Below are positions 42,701 through 51,014 of a stretch of 59,127 nucleotides of DNA, one piece after another. The notes below the pieces were generated by a model. That model was given only the letters and a program-made list of their open reading frames with translations. It made no database searches and had not been told where the DNA came from. The stretch lies in assembly GCF_009939225.1 (NCBI RefSeq), contig NZ_JAACJR010000014.1, positions 1 to 59,127 on the forward strand, given 5' to 3'. The number at the start of each line of letters is the position of its first letter. The stretch's first letter is position 1. The position numbers and the translations under genes are program-made. This DNA comes from Sediminibacterium soli (GTDB lineage Bacteria; Bacteroidota; Bacteroidia; Chitinophagales; Chitinophagaceae).

Positions 42701-45034
42701 TTAAAACCGGTAAGAAATACCTACGTTGATATTCCTGCCTGGCATCGGAACAATTCCTTCCCAGAAAGAACCTTCCCTTTTGGTGAAGTATTTTTCATCG
42801 AAGACATTGTTCATAACAAAGTTGATGCCCCAGCTGTTCAGGGTATATTGAAACGAAATATTGGCCGGGTGATAGGCAGGCACCGGACCTGTCTGGCCGT
42901 TATCGCCCGCGGCTTCTGTATTGGTCAGGTCGGTGTATTGTTTGCCTACATAGGTAAACCAGGCGTTGGCGGCAAACTGCCCGCTGCCCAGTTTATTGCC
43001 GTAGCGGAGGCCTGCAGTATAAGTTACCTTGGGTGCATACACCAGGTATTTGTCTTTGGTGGCACCGCTGGTTTGCTTGGCTTCCTGGTAGGCGCCGCTG
43101 GCATACAGGCTCAGGTGCTGCAGGGGATAGATATTGATTTCTGCTTCAACACCATGGTGACTGGAGGTACCGATGTTTTGCCATACCCGGTATCTGCCGT
43201 CGGGTGTGGGTGCCTGCACCAGTTTGTTCTTGAAATTGATGATATAGCCGGTCAGGTTGGCGCTAAGCCAGCCCGCGGGTTGTGTGCGAACGCCGATCTC
43301 GTAGTTCATGGATGTTTCGGGATTAAGCTTTTCGGCATAATAGAAAGTATTCACATCCATGGCTGTGTAAATAAGCGGCGGCTGAAAACTTTTGGAAACA
43401 TTCAGGAACACATTGTTTGCTGCATCGAACTTGTAAACCAGTCCGGTGGAATATACAACGGCATCAGACGTGCTTTCGGCCTTCAAACCAATATTGCCGG
43501 TGAGGGGGTTCTTTGAGGTATAGTCTTCTTTTTTATAGGTTACCGCTGTGTAGCGCGCGCCCAGTGAAAAAGAAAGACGGGGCAGAAAATTGATGGTGTT
43601 GTACGCATACAGCTCTTTTATAAAACTGGTGCTGATGGCAAAAGCGCTTGCTTTTCCCACTTCCTGGTTGGCGGTGCCGGCCGTCATGGTCATATCGTTC
43701 AGCCGGTCTGTATGGATGCGGACGCCCGCCACAAAAGCATTTTCCAGGCCACCGATAGCGGAGTTGTTCAGGTAATCGGCCACCACGCCAATGGCGTGAA
43801 TGTCGCGGATAAAAGCTATGGTCGTATCAAACGAAGTGCTGGCAGCCGATTTCTTGCGTGAGGTATACCAGTTGCGTTTGAAATAGTTTCCGTAAATGGA
43901 TGTATTCAGCTGCTGGCTATTGCGTAACTGTTTATCCAGCGAAAGCGTGGCCGTATAGCGATCCGAAATAAAATGGTCAAACGGATGCTGGCTTTGTTTG
44001 ATGTTCTGGTCAAACTGTGTCTGCGTGAGGCCGCCGGGCGTCTCGGAATTTTCGCTGAAACCATTCAGGTATACAGAGAGTTTGGTGGTGGTATCGATGC
44101 TGTTTTCCAGTTTAACGGTTACATCGTTTACGCCAAATTTGCTGCGGTCCCTGAAACCATCGCCCTGTCTTCTCACGCCGTTTACCATATAACCGAACTT
44201 GCCGTTATTGGCGCCGCTGGTGACCTGTGCGGTCAGCGCGTTCCAGCTGCCGTAATTCAGGTTCAGCTGGGTGGAGGGTGTGGAGGTTGCTTTTTTAGAG
44301 ATCAGGTTAATTACCCCGCCAACGGAATGACCGCCGTACAGCACCGAGGCGCCGCCGCGGATCACTTCGATCTTTTCCACCTGCTGAAGCGGCGTCATAT
44401 AATACCCGCCCGGGTCGCCGTAGTACATGGTGCCGTTGGGAATTTTACCGTCGATCAGGATCAGCGCGCTTCTGTTGCGGTTGGGGTCCAGTCCGCGCAG
44501 ACCGAAATTGGGTTTTAAACCCCTTCCGTCTTCGTCCACCGCAACCACACCGGGGATGCGGGTGATGATCTCCGTGAGCGACTGTGCGCCGCTTTCACGA
44601 ATGGTGCGGGGGTCTATAACAGAGATGGAGCCGGGCACATCGTAGATTTTCCGGCGCAGACCGGCTGCGGTAATGGTAACCGAGTTCAGCTCCTTTACAC
44701 TGTTTTCCAGTTGAAAATCCAGCTTTGCGCGGGATCCCTGTGTTATGCTGATCTGTTTTTTTACGGCAGTAACGTTTACACCCGTAACGGTAATGGTATA
44801 CGAACCGCCGGGAACCTGTTTAAAATGGTAATTGCCATCCGCATCGGTACTTACGCTTTTTGCCAGTTCGTTGATGGTTACCGTGATGCCTTCCAGGGGC
44901 TGGCCCTGCTTATCCGTTACCTGGCCCGCCAGTGCGGTTTTTGAAGACTGGGCTTCAATGGTTAAGGACGGGAGTAAGGAAGAAAAAAGAAAAAAAAGGA
45001 AGAGAACATTTTTCATGTGCAGATTGCGCTTCAT
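42701..45034 (-). CDS. TonB-dependent outer-membrane receptor
   Basis: About 777 residues. A signal peptide (NVLFLFFLFSSLLPSLTIEAQ), a CarboxypepD_reg-like domain (about 30-115) and a plug domain (VPGSISVIDPRTIRESGAQSLTEII, RGGASVLYGGHSVGGVINLIS) precede a 22-strand barrel ending in the aromatic C-terminus NVGISYRF. It imports a ligand using TonB energy. No SusD partner is present, so glycan uptake is less likely. The paired DUF4198 gene points to metal or siderophore uptake. The start is at 45034 or 45016. Confidence 0.92.
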   Translation of the reverse strand: MKRNLHMKNVLFLFFLFSSLLPSLTIEAQSSKTALAGQVTDKQGQPLEGITVTINELAKSVSTDADGNYHFKQVPGGSYTITVTGVNVTAVKKQISITQGSRAKLDFQLENSVKELNSVTITAAGLRRKIYDVPGSISVIDPRTIRESGAQSLTEIITRIPGVVAVDEDGRGLKPNFGLRGLDPNRNRSALILIDGKIPNGTMYYGDPGGYYMTPLQQVEKIEVIRGGASVLYGGHSVGGVINLISKKATSTPSTQLNLNYGSWNALTAQVTSGANNGKFGYMVNGVRRQGDGFRDRSKFGVNDVTVKLENSIDTTTKLSVYLNGFSENSETPGGLTQTQFDQNIKQSQHPFDHFISDRYTATLSLDKQLRNSQQLNTSIYGNYFKRNWYTSRKKSAASTSFDTTIAFIRDIHAIGVVADYLNNSAIGGLENAFVAGVRIHTDRLNDMTMTAGTANQEVGKASAFAISTSFIKELYAYNTINFLPRLSFSLGARYTAVTYKKEDYTSKNPLTGNIGLKAESTSDAVVYSTGLVYKFDAANNVFLNVSKSFQPPLIYTAMDVNTFYYAEKLNPETSMNYEIGVRTQPAGWLSANLTGYIINFKNKLVQAPTPDGRYRVWQNIGTSSHHGVEAEINIYPLQHLSLYASGAYQEAKQTSGATKDKYLVYAPKVTYTAGLRYGNKLGSGQFAANAWFTYVGKQYTDLTNTEAAGDNGQTGPVPAYHPANISFQYTLNSWGINFVMNNVFDEKYFTKREGSFWEGIVPMPGRNINVGISYRF

Positions 45035-45268
45035 ATTTCGGTTCGTTTTGAACCCGCAAAGTAGCGGGCTAAAATCCGGAACGGCTGTCATAATCAGGAA
45101 ATCGGCTTACGGAAACAGGAAAAACAGTGTTTGTTACCTGCTATGGAAAGCGGAGGCGCCGGATAGCTGTAGGCGTTCGGGATAACTTCGTTCCGGAAAA
45201 GAAAAAACCTGTTTTGGAAGGGATATGCCGGTTTTCTGCGCCGGCAGCAATTTTTTGGCTGCCAGGGT

Positions 45269-46714
45269 TCAATTTGTTTCGGAGTGAGAAGACGGAGCGT
45301 CTTTTTCCAGTTGCGCGATGGTTCGCCTGGCCGCGGCGATCCGTATCCGTTTGTTTTTTTCTATCATCTTATTGGTGACCCATTTTTCAATTTTATGGTG
45401 AAGGGGCACCAGCAGCGCAGCAATGCCCACCATGATGAGCAGCATGTAAACAGACGAATGATGGGTAAGTGTTCCCACCAGCGGATGAAGAAGCAGGTTG
45501 ATGAATTCAAACAAAACCAGCAGCCCCATAACACCCAAAAACCGGATCCATTTACCGTTAACGATGATGGTGCGGCTGAGCAGCAGAAACAGGGTCAGGA
45601 AACCGATGATGCCGATGGTGATCGAAATGTTTTCGATATTTTTTTTGTGCTCTTCCGCTTCTTCGCGCGCTTTGTTAACCAGTTCTTTTTGTCTTTCCTG
45701 CTCATTGTACGTGAGCGCCCTTATGGCGTTTATTTTGTCGGAAGCAAACAGGCTGTCGGTTAATTTCTGCTCCAGCACAAAGTACTTTACAGACCGCACC
45801 GGGTCTTTGGCGAGGTAAATATTGGCAAGGGCTTTATAGATCAGTGCCCTGTCTTTGTAATTTCCCGCGATCGTCTGCAACGCGTACTCGTAGTAGGTGG
45901 CGCTTGAATCTGTTTGGTTCAGTTTCTGAAGCAGTTCGGCTTTTTGCAGGTAAGCCAGGTACAGTACATCGGTGTTGAATTCTTTTTCGTTGCGGATGGC
46001 TTCTTCAAAATAAGCCATGGCAATCGTATGGTTGCCCAGCCCGGCATTTGCCATACCCAGGCCGATAAGGATCCGGTCGGGTCCGCCCCGGTCCGGTTTA
46101 TGCTGGCTGATCCAGGCAAAGCCCTGCTGAAAATAAGCCAGCGCCGAATCGGGTTGGTTAAGGTGAATAAAACAGATCCCGATATTATACAGGTTGCCCA
46201 TCAGCCAGCTACCGCCTATCTGCGATTCGATGATGATGGGCGTGTTCTTTTGGGCATAGCTGATGGCCTGGCTATAGTCTTCAAGCCGTATATACAGGTC
46301 TGAAATGAAGTTCAATACCCGGGCGCGAACCGAAATTTCTTTTTTCTCTTCGCAATATTTCAGAAAGTCAAGGTAAAGCTGCAATGCTTTCTGGTAATTG
46401 CCGTTGCGCTGGTATACCAGACACTGTTCGCCAAGGTTAATCCACATTCCGAACAGGAAATCGTGCCGGGCGGCCAGTGCATATCCCTGTGAAAGGAATA
46501 ACAGGGCGCTGTCGTGATCGTTTTTCTGTTCAAAATAAAACCGTCCGATCCTCCACAGGTATTTGGAAGAGACTGTATCGCTCTTCGAATGCGCCAGCAG
46601 CTGCCGTAAACTGTCGAGTTTCCGGTTTTGCGCAAAATCTTTCGTGGATGCCAGCAGCAGGAAAAAGAAAAGGAACGAAAAAAAGCAAAATCGGGTACCG
46701 GTTGTTTTTTTCAT
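45269..46714 (-). CDS. TPR-repeat membrane protein
   Basis: 481 residues. A signal peptide (FCFFSFLFFFLLLASTKDFAQ) is followed by tetratricopeptide repeats (about 40-300, with the WINLGEQCLVYQRNGNYQKALQLY type of unit). A coiled-coil segment rich in Glu/Lys comes next, then about three transmembrane helices and a short basic cytoplasmic tail. It resembles the sensor half of Bacteroidota TPR histidine kinases but has no kinase domain. Perhaps a decoupled sensor. The 350-bp gap upstream (46715-47064) contains only a terminator at about 46933-46957. Confidence 0.8.
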   Translation of the reverse strand: MKKTTGTRFCFFSFLFFFLLLASTKDFAQNRKLDSLRQLLAHSKSDTVSSKYLWRIGRFYFEQKNDHDSALLFLSQGYALAARHDFLFGMWINLGEQCLVYQRNGNYQKALQLYLDFLKYCEEKKEISVRARVLNFISDLYIRLEDYSQAISYAQKNTPIIIESQIGGSWLMGNLYNIGICFIHLNQPDSALAYFQQGFAWISQHKPDRGGPDRILIGLGMANAGLGNHTIAMAYFEEAIRNEKEFNTDVLYLAYLQKAELLQKLNQTDSSATYYEYALQTIAGNYKDRALIYKALANIYLAKDPVRSVKYFVLEQKLTDSLFASDKINAIRALTYNEQERQKELVNKAREEAEEHKKNIENISITIGIIGFLTLFLLLSRTIIVNGKWIRFLGVMGLLVLFEFINLLLHPLVGTLTHHSSVYMLLIMVGIAALLVPLHHKIEKWVTNKMIEKNKRIRIAAARRTIAQLEKDAPSSHSETN

Positions 46715-46932
46715 ACAGTGTGTTAAATGGTCTGAAAAGAGCCAAACAGGAAAGGTATGGACCCTGTGTTTTGATCGGGGCTTGGTGAATCTAAACAACA
46801 ATTTGTTGAAATGCAAGCTTTGCAGGAAGGGTCCCTGCCGGAATACGGGGTATGATGCCGCAAAACAACAGGGTGGTTTGCGGTAATTACTACACTTCCT
46901 GTTTCCCGATTACCTATCCATTCTCTTTAATA

Positions 46933-46957
46933 AAAAAGCCTTAGCAATTTGCTAAGG
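46933..46957 (-). terminator. Terminator of the gene at 47065
   Basis: The stem CCTTAGC/GCTAAGG has a 5-base loop. On the minus strand it is followed by a T-run (from the AAAAAA on the plus strand). It lies about 110 bp past the stop at 47065. Confidence 0.75.
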
Positions 46958-47064
46958 TTTTCCCGTCCTGTTAACAGGAAATGCGGCGATCAGTTTTGCT
47001 GTGGACTGCAATAATTTGGGAATCAAATCATTGGACTTGCCTCTGGCAGGAATTGGAAACAGTA

Positions 47065-47457
47065 TCAGAAATCTTTTTTCTTAGCACTTGCCACCAACTC
47101 TGTATCTATTAATTCTAAAGACAACACCCAGTCCTTCACGCGTTCTTTGTATTTCCTGAAATGCGGTGTTACAATATGTGACTGATAGGCCTTGGTATTG
47201 GCGTAAACTTCTAAAATTGTTATCGATGTAGTGTCTTTTTTATCGGATACGGCCGTGTATGACAAAACACCCGGTTCTGATGCAATGGCTGCACGCATCT
47301 GTTCGGCAAGAGCGGATTTGTATTTTCCCAATTGACTGGCAGCTACTTTAATCTTAGCAATCCTGTACATGCTGTTTGTTTTCTGCGCATGTAAACGGAA
47401 ACAAATCAGTGCAGTTATTACAATAAGAAGGGTTGAAAGAAGGGCTTGTCTGGTCAT
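47065..47457 (-). CDS. Antibiotic biosynthesis monooxygenase (ABM)-domain protein, exported
   Basis: About 131 residues with an N-terminal signal/anchor (LLSTLLIVITALICFRLHAQ) and a ferredoxin-like ABM domain (MYRIAKIKVAASQLGKYKSAL, EPGVLSYTAV, ITILEVYANTKAYQSHIVTPHFRKYKER seen in parts). ABM proteins are small cofactor-free oxygenases or quinone-modifying proteins. The ATG at 47457 is used because it opens the signal segment. Confidence 0.8.
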   Translation of the reverse strand: MTRQALLSTLLIVITALICFRLHAQKTNSMYRIAKIKVAASQLGKYKSALAEQMRAAIASEPGVLSYTAVSDKKDTTSITILEVYANTKAYQSHIVTPHFRKYKERVKDWVLSLELIDTELVASAKKKDF

Positions 47458-47582
47458 ACCATTATTTAAAAATAAAAATGGGGGTATACGGCACAAGTAT
47501 AACCCTTTTACATTTATTTCTACTCGCCTATTGCCGTTGTTGGTCGCATGACCATAACCGGGTAAAACAGCGACATGTTCGT

Positions 47583-47683
47583 TTGTCTCTGCGAATCTCT
47601 GCACCCCTTGCGTCTCTGCGGTGAATATGTATTCTGTTTTTTACCGCAGAGGCGCGGAGTCGAAGGAGTTTCGCAGAGAGTAT
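47583..47683. repeat. Intergenic CGCAGAGACGCAG-type inverted repeat
   Basis: CTCTGCGAATCTCTGC and GCGTCTCTGCGGTGAA are answered by TTTTTACCGCAGAGGCGCGG and TTCGCAGAGAG. It belongs to the same family as 34917-35003 and 54610-54652. The rest of the gap 47458-47808 holds no gene. Confidence 0.8.
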
Positions 47684-47808
47684 CCGGTTAATTCGCTAAA
47701 TGAAAACTTGATTCTCGGAACACCTGCTGGACTTGATCCAACCGAGCGTTTTACTATTTCTCCATCACCCAAATCCAAAATTTCCCAACCCAAAAATCCC
47801 CAATAAAA

Positions 47809-47835
47809 AGAGCCTTCGCAAACTGCGAAGGCTCT
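47809..47835 (-). terminator. Terminator after tRNA-Asn
   Basis: A perfect 12-bp stem AGAGCCTTCGCA/TGCGAAGGCTCT with a 3-base loop. On the minus strand it is followed by TTTTT, starting 4 bp after the tRNA-Asn 3' end. Confidence 0.93.
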
Positions 47836-47839
47836 TCCG

Positions 47840-47913
47840 CTCCCCCTGCTGGACTTGAACCAGCGACCCTCTGATTAACAGTCAGATGCTCTAACCAACT
47901 GAGCTAAGGAGGA
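47840..47913 (-). tRNA. tRNA-Asn (GUU)
   Basis: A 74-nt cloverleaf on the minus strand. Acceptor TCCTCCT pairs with AGGGGGA, the D-arm carries AGCTCAGTTGGTTAGAGC, and the anticodon loop CTGTTAA contains GTT. The T-arm is GCTGG-TTCAAGT-CCAGC and the discriminator is G. The 3' CCA is not encoded. All canonical positions are present. Confidence 0.97.
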
Positions 47914-47991
47914 GTTTATCCCCATTGTTTTCACTAAGGGGTGGCAAAAATAGGAAAAAATGCTTCCCGGCAAAATCTAAATGGCCGGAAA

Positions 47992-48348
47992 TCAGAAAGA
48001 AAACCAGCTCTTTTTTTCTTCCCAGCCCACCCAAACCCCGTCTTCCCGGACTTGAGCCCGGTAGGTTTTCAGGAAATAGCCTTCGCCGCTGGTATTCCTG
48101 CCCGTTTTCATATCAAACCGGTACCGGTGCAGGGGGCAGGTTACCTGTCCCATGGGGTTGATGAAGCCATCGGCCATGATGCCGCCCGCATGCGGACATT
48201 TCCAGGCAAAAGCGAATAACTCACCGTTAAGCCGGGCAAGGGTGAGCTTTTTGTCACCCGCTTTTACAATACACATCTGGTTATCCTGCCATGGCAGGCC
48301 GGCCTCGCTTTCACTTATTTTGTACCATTTCCATTCCGGTTCGGGCAT
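47992..48348 (-). CDS. Rieske 2Fe-2S protein (small ferredoxin type)
   Basis: 118 residues with both Rieske cluster motifs: CPHAGG (Cys-x-His) and CPLHRYRFD (Cys-x2-His) about 18 residues apart, and no membrane helix. Small soluble Rieske proteins shuttle electrons to dioxygenases or act in nitrite-reductase-like systems; no partner gene is near. The start MPEPEWKWYKI at 48348 is chosen because upstream codons lie in intergenic repeat sequence. Confidence 0.9.
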   Translation of the reverse strand: MPEPEWKWYKISESEAGLPWQDNQMCIVKAGDKKLTLARLNGELFAFAWKCPHAGGIMADGFINPMGQVTCPLHRYRFDMKTGRNTSGEGYFLKTYRAQVREDGVWVGWEEKKSWFSF

Positions 48349-48371
48349 GGGAGTTTGTTTATGATGGGAAG

Positions 48372-48446
48372 GAGGTATGGTTATATGGCTGCATTGTTCA
48401 ATGGCTATAAAGCAATGCAGCCATATAACCATTCAGCCATACAGCC
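48372..48446. repeat. Intergenic inverted repeat, ATGGTTATATGGCTG family
   Basis: ATGGTTATATGGCTGCATTG is answered by CAATGCAGCCATATAACCAT around a short 'ttcaatggctataaag' loop, a near-perfect 20-bp stem. It belongs to the same word family as 15003-15085 and 54063-54133. Confidence 0.85.
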
Positions 48447-48452
48447 ATTTTC

Positions 48453-49640
48453 CTAAAAATGCACCGTTCTGTACGGATACCTGATGCGGTACAGGTCCCT
48501 GACCTTGTTCAGGATCAGTTCGCGCAGGGCATCGATGTTCTTTTTTTCGGCGGCGGAGATGAATACGCAGTTATTGTCTGTCGCCTCTTCCCATTTCTCC
48601 TTTAAATCGCGCCATATTTCCTGTTTTACCTCGCTTGCCAGCCATTTGTCGAAGTATTTTTCCTCGTAAAGATCCATCTTATTGAAAATGGTGAGAACGG
48701 GTTTCTCGAAGGCTTTCAGTTCCTGCAGGGTTTTGTTTACCACGCCTATCTGTTCTTCGTATTGCGGATGCGAAATATCCACCACATGCAGCAGTATATC
48801 CGCCTCGCGCACTTCGTCCAGCGTGCTTTTGAAACTTTCCACCAGGTGGTGCGGAAGTTTGCGGATAAACCCCACCGTATCGCTCAGCAGGAACGGTGTG
48901 TTCTCAAACACCAGTTTCCGGGTTGTGGTATCGAGCGTGGCAAACAGTTTGTTCTCTGCAAACACTTCGCTCTTGCTGAGCAGGGTCATCAGCGTGCTCT
49001 TACCCACATTGGTATAACCCACCAGCGCCACGCGTATCAGTTCGCCGCGTTCCTTACGCTGGGTAAATGCCTGTTTGTCTATTTCTGCAAGCCGTTTGCG
49101 CAAAAGCGAGATCTTGTCTTTCACGATACGGCGGTCGGTCTCGATCTCCGTTTCACCGGGTCCGCGTGTGCCGATACCGCCGCCCTGCCGTTCCAGGTGT
49201 TTCCACATACCTTTCAGTCGCGGAAGCAGGTACTGGTACTGTGCCAGCTCTACCTGCACCCTTGCCTGCGCCGTGCGCGCCCGGGCGGCGAAAATATCCA
49301 GGATCAGGTCGCTCCGGTCGATCGTTTTCACACCCAGTTCTTTTTCGATATTGGTGATCTGTGAACCCGTCAGTTCGTCGTCGAATATCACCAGGCCGAT
49401 GTCTTTCCCCGAAACATATTGTTTGATCTCTTCCAGTTTTCCCTTGCCTACGAACGTGCGGCTGTCGGGATGCGGCAGTTTCTGCGTAAAACGTTTTACC
49501 GCCCTGGCCCCGGCCGTCTCGGCCAGAAATGCCAGCTCATCCAGGTATTCCGATACCTGCTCACTGGTCTGCTCCTGCTGAACCAATCCTACCAGCACGG
49601 TTTTCTCCTCCCCGCCCAGTGACTGCTTTTTCTCTATCAA
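48453..49640 (-). CDS. hflX: GTPase HflX
   Basis: 395 residues. The N-terminal HflX domain (about 10-190) has the ARARTAQARVQVELAQYQYLLPRL signature region and GGIGTRGPGETEIE. The G domain has Walker A GYTNVGKST, G3 DTVGFIRKLPHHLVESF and G4 NKMD. HflX is a ribosome-associated GTPase that rescues stalled or heat-damaged 70S ribosomes. Length and motifs are normal. Confidence 0.95.
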   Translation of the reverse strand: MIEKKQSLGGEEKTVLVGLVQQEQTSEQVSEYLDELAFLAETAGARAVKRFTQKLPHPDSRTFVGKGKLEEIKQYVSGKDIGLVIFDDELTGSQITNIEKELGVKTIDRSDLILDIFAARARTAQARVQVELAQYQYLLPRLKGMWKHLERQGGGIGTRGPGETEIETDRRIVKDKISLLRKRLAEIDKQAFTQRKERGELIRVALVGYTNVGKSTLMTLLSKSEVFAENKLFATLDTTTRKLVFENTPFLLSDTVGFIRKLPHHLVESFKSTLDEVREADILLHVVDISHPQYEEQIGVVNKTLQELKAFEKPVLTIFNKMDLYEEKYFDKWLASEVKQEIWRDLKEKWEEATDNNCVFISAAEKKNIDALRELILNKVRDLYRIRYPYRTVHF

Positions 49641-49679
49641 AATGCTGATTTTTTGGCAAAGATAGGAGAAGCGGGGGTT

Positions 49680-49880
49680 GCGGGAGGCGTGAGGAGGGAA
49701 ACGTGAGGCGAACGTTAGTGTTATCGTGAGACCTGAGTGGGCTGGGATTGGTGAGCGTTGGGCAGGGACCCCTGAGCTGTCAGATTAGATGGAGCCTTCC
49801 ACACAAAAAAAGAGAGCCAAGCTCTCTTCAATAAATTTAATGCCCCACAAAAAACTCAGGTCAACTCAGGTCTGACGTCT
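49680..49880. repeat. Intergenic GTGAGG/CTCACG word repeat with terminator
   Basis: The stretch 49680-49735 has 'gcgtgagg', 'acgtgaggcg' and 'cgtgagacctgag' words. They are answered at 49858-49880 by 'caactcaggtctgacgtctcacg'. A related array is at 50700-50950. Between them, AGAGAGC/GCTCTCT (49811-49827) preceded by seven As is a terminator for the minus-strand direction. Confidence 0.65.
49805..49827 (-). terminator. Terminator of the outer-membrane protein gene
   Basis: A 7-bp stem AGAGAGC/GCTCTCT with a 3-base loop. The minus-strand product ends in a T-run. It lies about 60 bp past the stop at 49889. Confidence 0.85.
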
Positions 49881-49888
49881 CACGCCCC

Positions 49889-50620
49889 TTACAGTCCGCT
49901 GAACGTCAGTCCCAGTGAAAATTTGTGCATGCCGGGGCCGGTTCCTTCTTTGAGTACGTTGTTAAACTGGTAGCCGGCGTCAAGCGACACAAAACCGTAA
50001 CCGATGCGTCCCGTAAGGGCCAGCATGGTGCCGTTGAAGAAACGTTTGTTGCTTTCTTTGGCGATATAGGTTGGACCGTAAATAGAAGTGCCCGATTTGT
50101 TTACCAGGTCTTTGCCCTTGGTATAGGTTTTCAGCAGCGTACCCACTTTTACGCCCAACGCCAGTTTCCAGGAGCGGTTGGTATTGGCGGGATTGCTGTA
50201 ATAACGCAGTTCCACCGGTATCTCAGCATAGATATTGGTAACCTTGTATTTTTTGTAATGATCGGTGCTGTCCACATTTGTAAATGGCAGACGGCTGGAG
50301 GTAGACCTGATGTCAACCCTCGTATTCTTGAAGAACATATTGCTGCTGCCGATACCGATACCGAATGCCACGCTGAATTTGGGATTGGTCTTGAAAGGCC
50401 TGTCCAGCATAAAATACACGTTGAAATGCCTGCTGAAGCCGGTGGTACGAATGCTGTCGGGGCGACCGGTCCAGCTGTCGCCGCCAAACTGTATCATAAA
50501 ATGGTCTGCCGCACGGTTGCCGAGATCGATCCTGACAGGAGATTTGCGGGCCGAATCATTCTGGGCCAGCGCCATCACAGAGAAAACCAGACCCAGGGCC
50601 GCAAGTAGTGTTTTTTTCAT
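49889..50620 (-). CDS. Outer-membrane beta-barrel protein
   Basis: 243 residues with a signal peptide (MKKTLLAALGLVFSVMALAQ). An eight-to-ten-strand barrel pattern follows (DHFMIQFGGDSWTG, FNVYFMLDRPF, FSVAFGIGIGSSNMFF, VSLDAGYQFNNVL) with an aromatic end (FSLGLTFSGL). It is of the PorT/OMP_b-brl type common in Bacteroidota; function unknown. Confidence 0.82.
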   Translation of the reverse strand: MKKTLLAALGLVFSVMALAQNDSARKSPVRIDLGNRAADHFMIQFGGDSWTGRPDSIRTTGFSRHFNVYFMLDRPFKTNPKFSVAFGIGIGSSNMFFKNTRVDIRSTSSRLPFTNVDSTDHYKKYKVTNIYAEIPVELRYYSNPANTNRSWKLALGVKVGTLLKTYTKGKDLVNKSGTSIYGPTYIAKESNKRFFNGTMLALTGRIGYGFVSLDAGYQFNNVLKEGTGPGMHKFSLGLTFSGL

Positions 50621-50699
50621 GCTAATTAGTTATCCATTGGTTGCCAATAGGGCGCAAATTAACTGAATTGCCCCCATACAAGGGTTAAAAATTAGCAAA

Positions 50700-50950
50700 A
50701 GCTTAGGAAGAGGGCGGAAGGGCGTGAAGGCGAACGTGCGTTGGGATGGGATTGGCGAAGGTCTGGCGGGGGTTCTCTGGCTGTTGGATTAAATCCTGCT
50801 TTTTTTACACTTCTGCAGCCCGGTTTGCACCCGTATACCCTTACGCCCGATCCCACAATATCCCTTTCTCCCGACCTCGCCTCCCGGTCCAACTCACGTC
50901 AACTCACGATAACTCACGCCAACTCAGGTTCGACTTAACGCCTCACCTCC
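50700..50950. repeat. Intergenic ACTCACG word array upstream of DEAD-box gene
   Basis: 'aactcacgtcaactcacgataactcacgccaactcagg' (50890-50928) is a fourfold repeat of an ACTCACG word. The left part (50710-50790) resembles the 49740-49800 sequence in inverted relation to it. No gene is seen in the 394-bp gap before 51015. Confidence 0.65.
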
Positions 50951-51014
50951 ACCTCCCCCGCCTCACCTTCCTCCGTTCTGCGTATCTTTGCCGCCAACCA
51001 ATAAAAAACCTGCT

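Noticed and set aside
42611..43516. Plus-strand 301-codon frame opposite the TonB receptor
   Set aside because: The receptor has plug and barrel motifs and an aromatic C-terminus. The opposite frame has no start context or motif.
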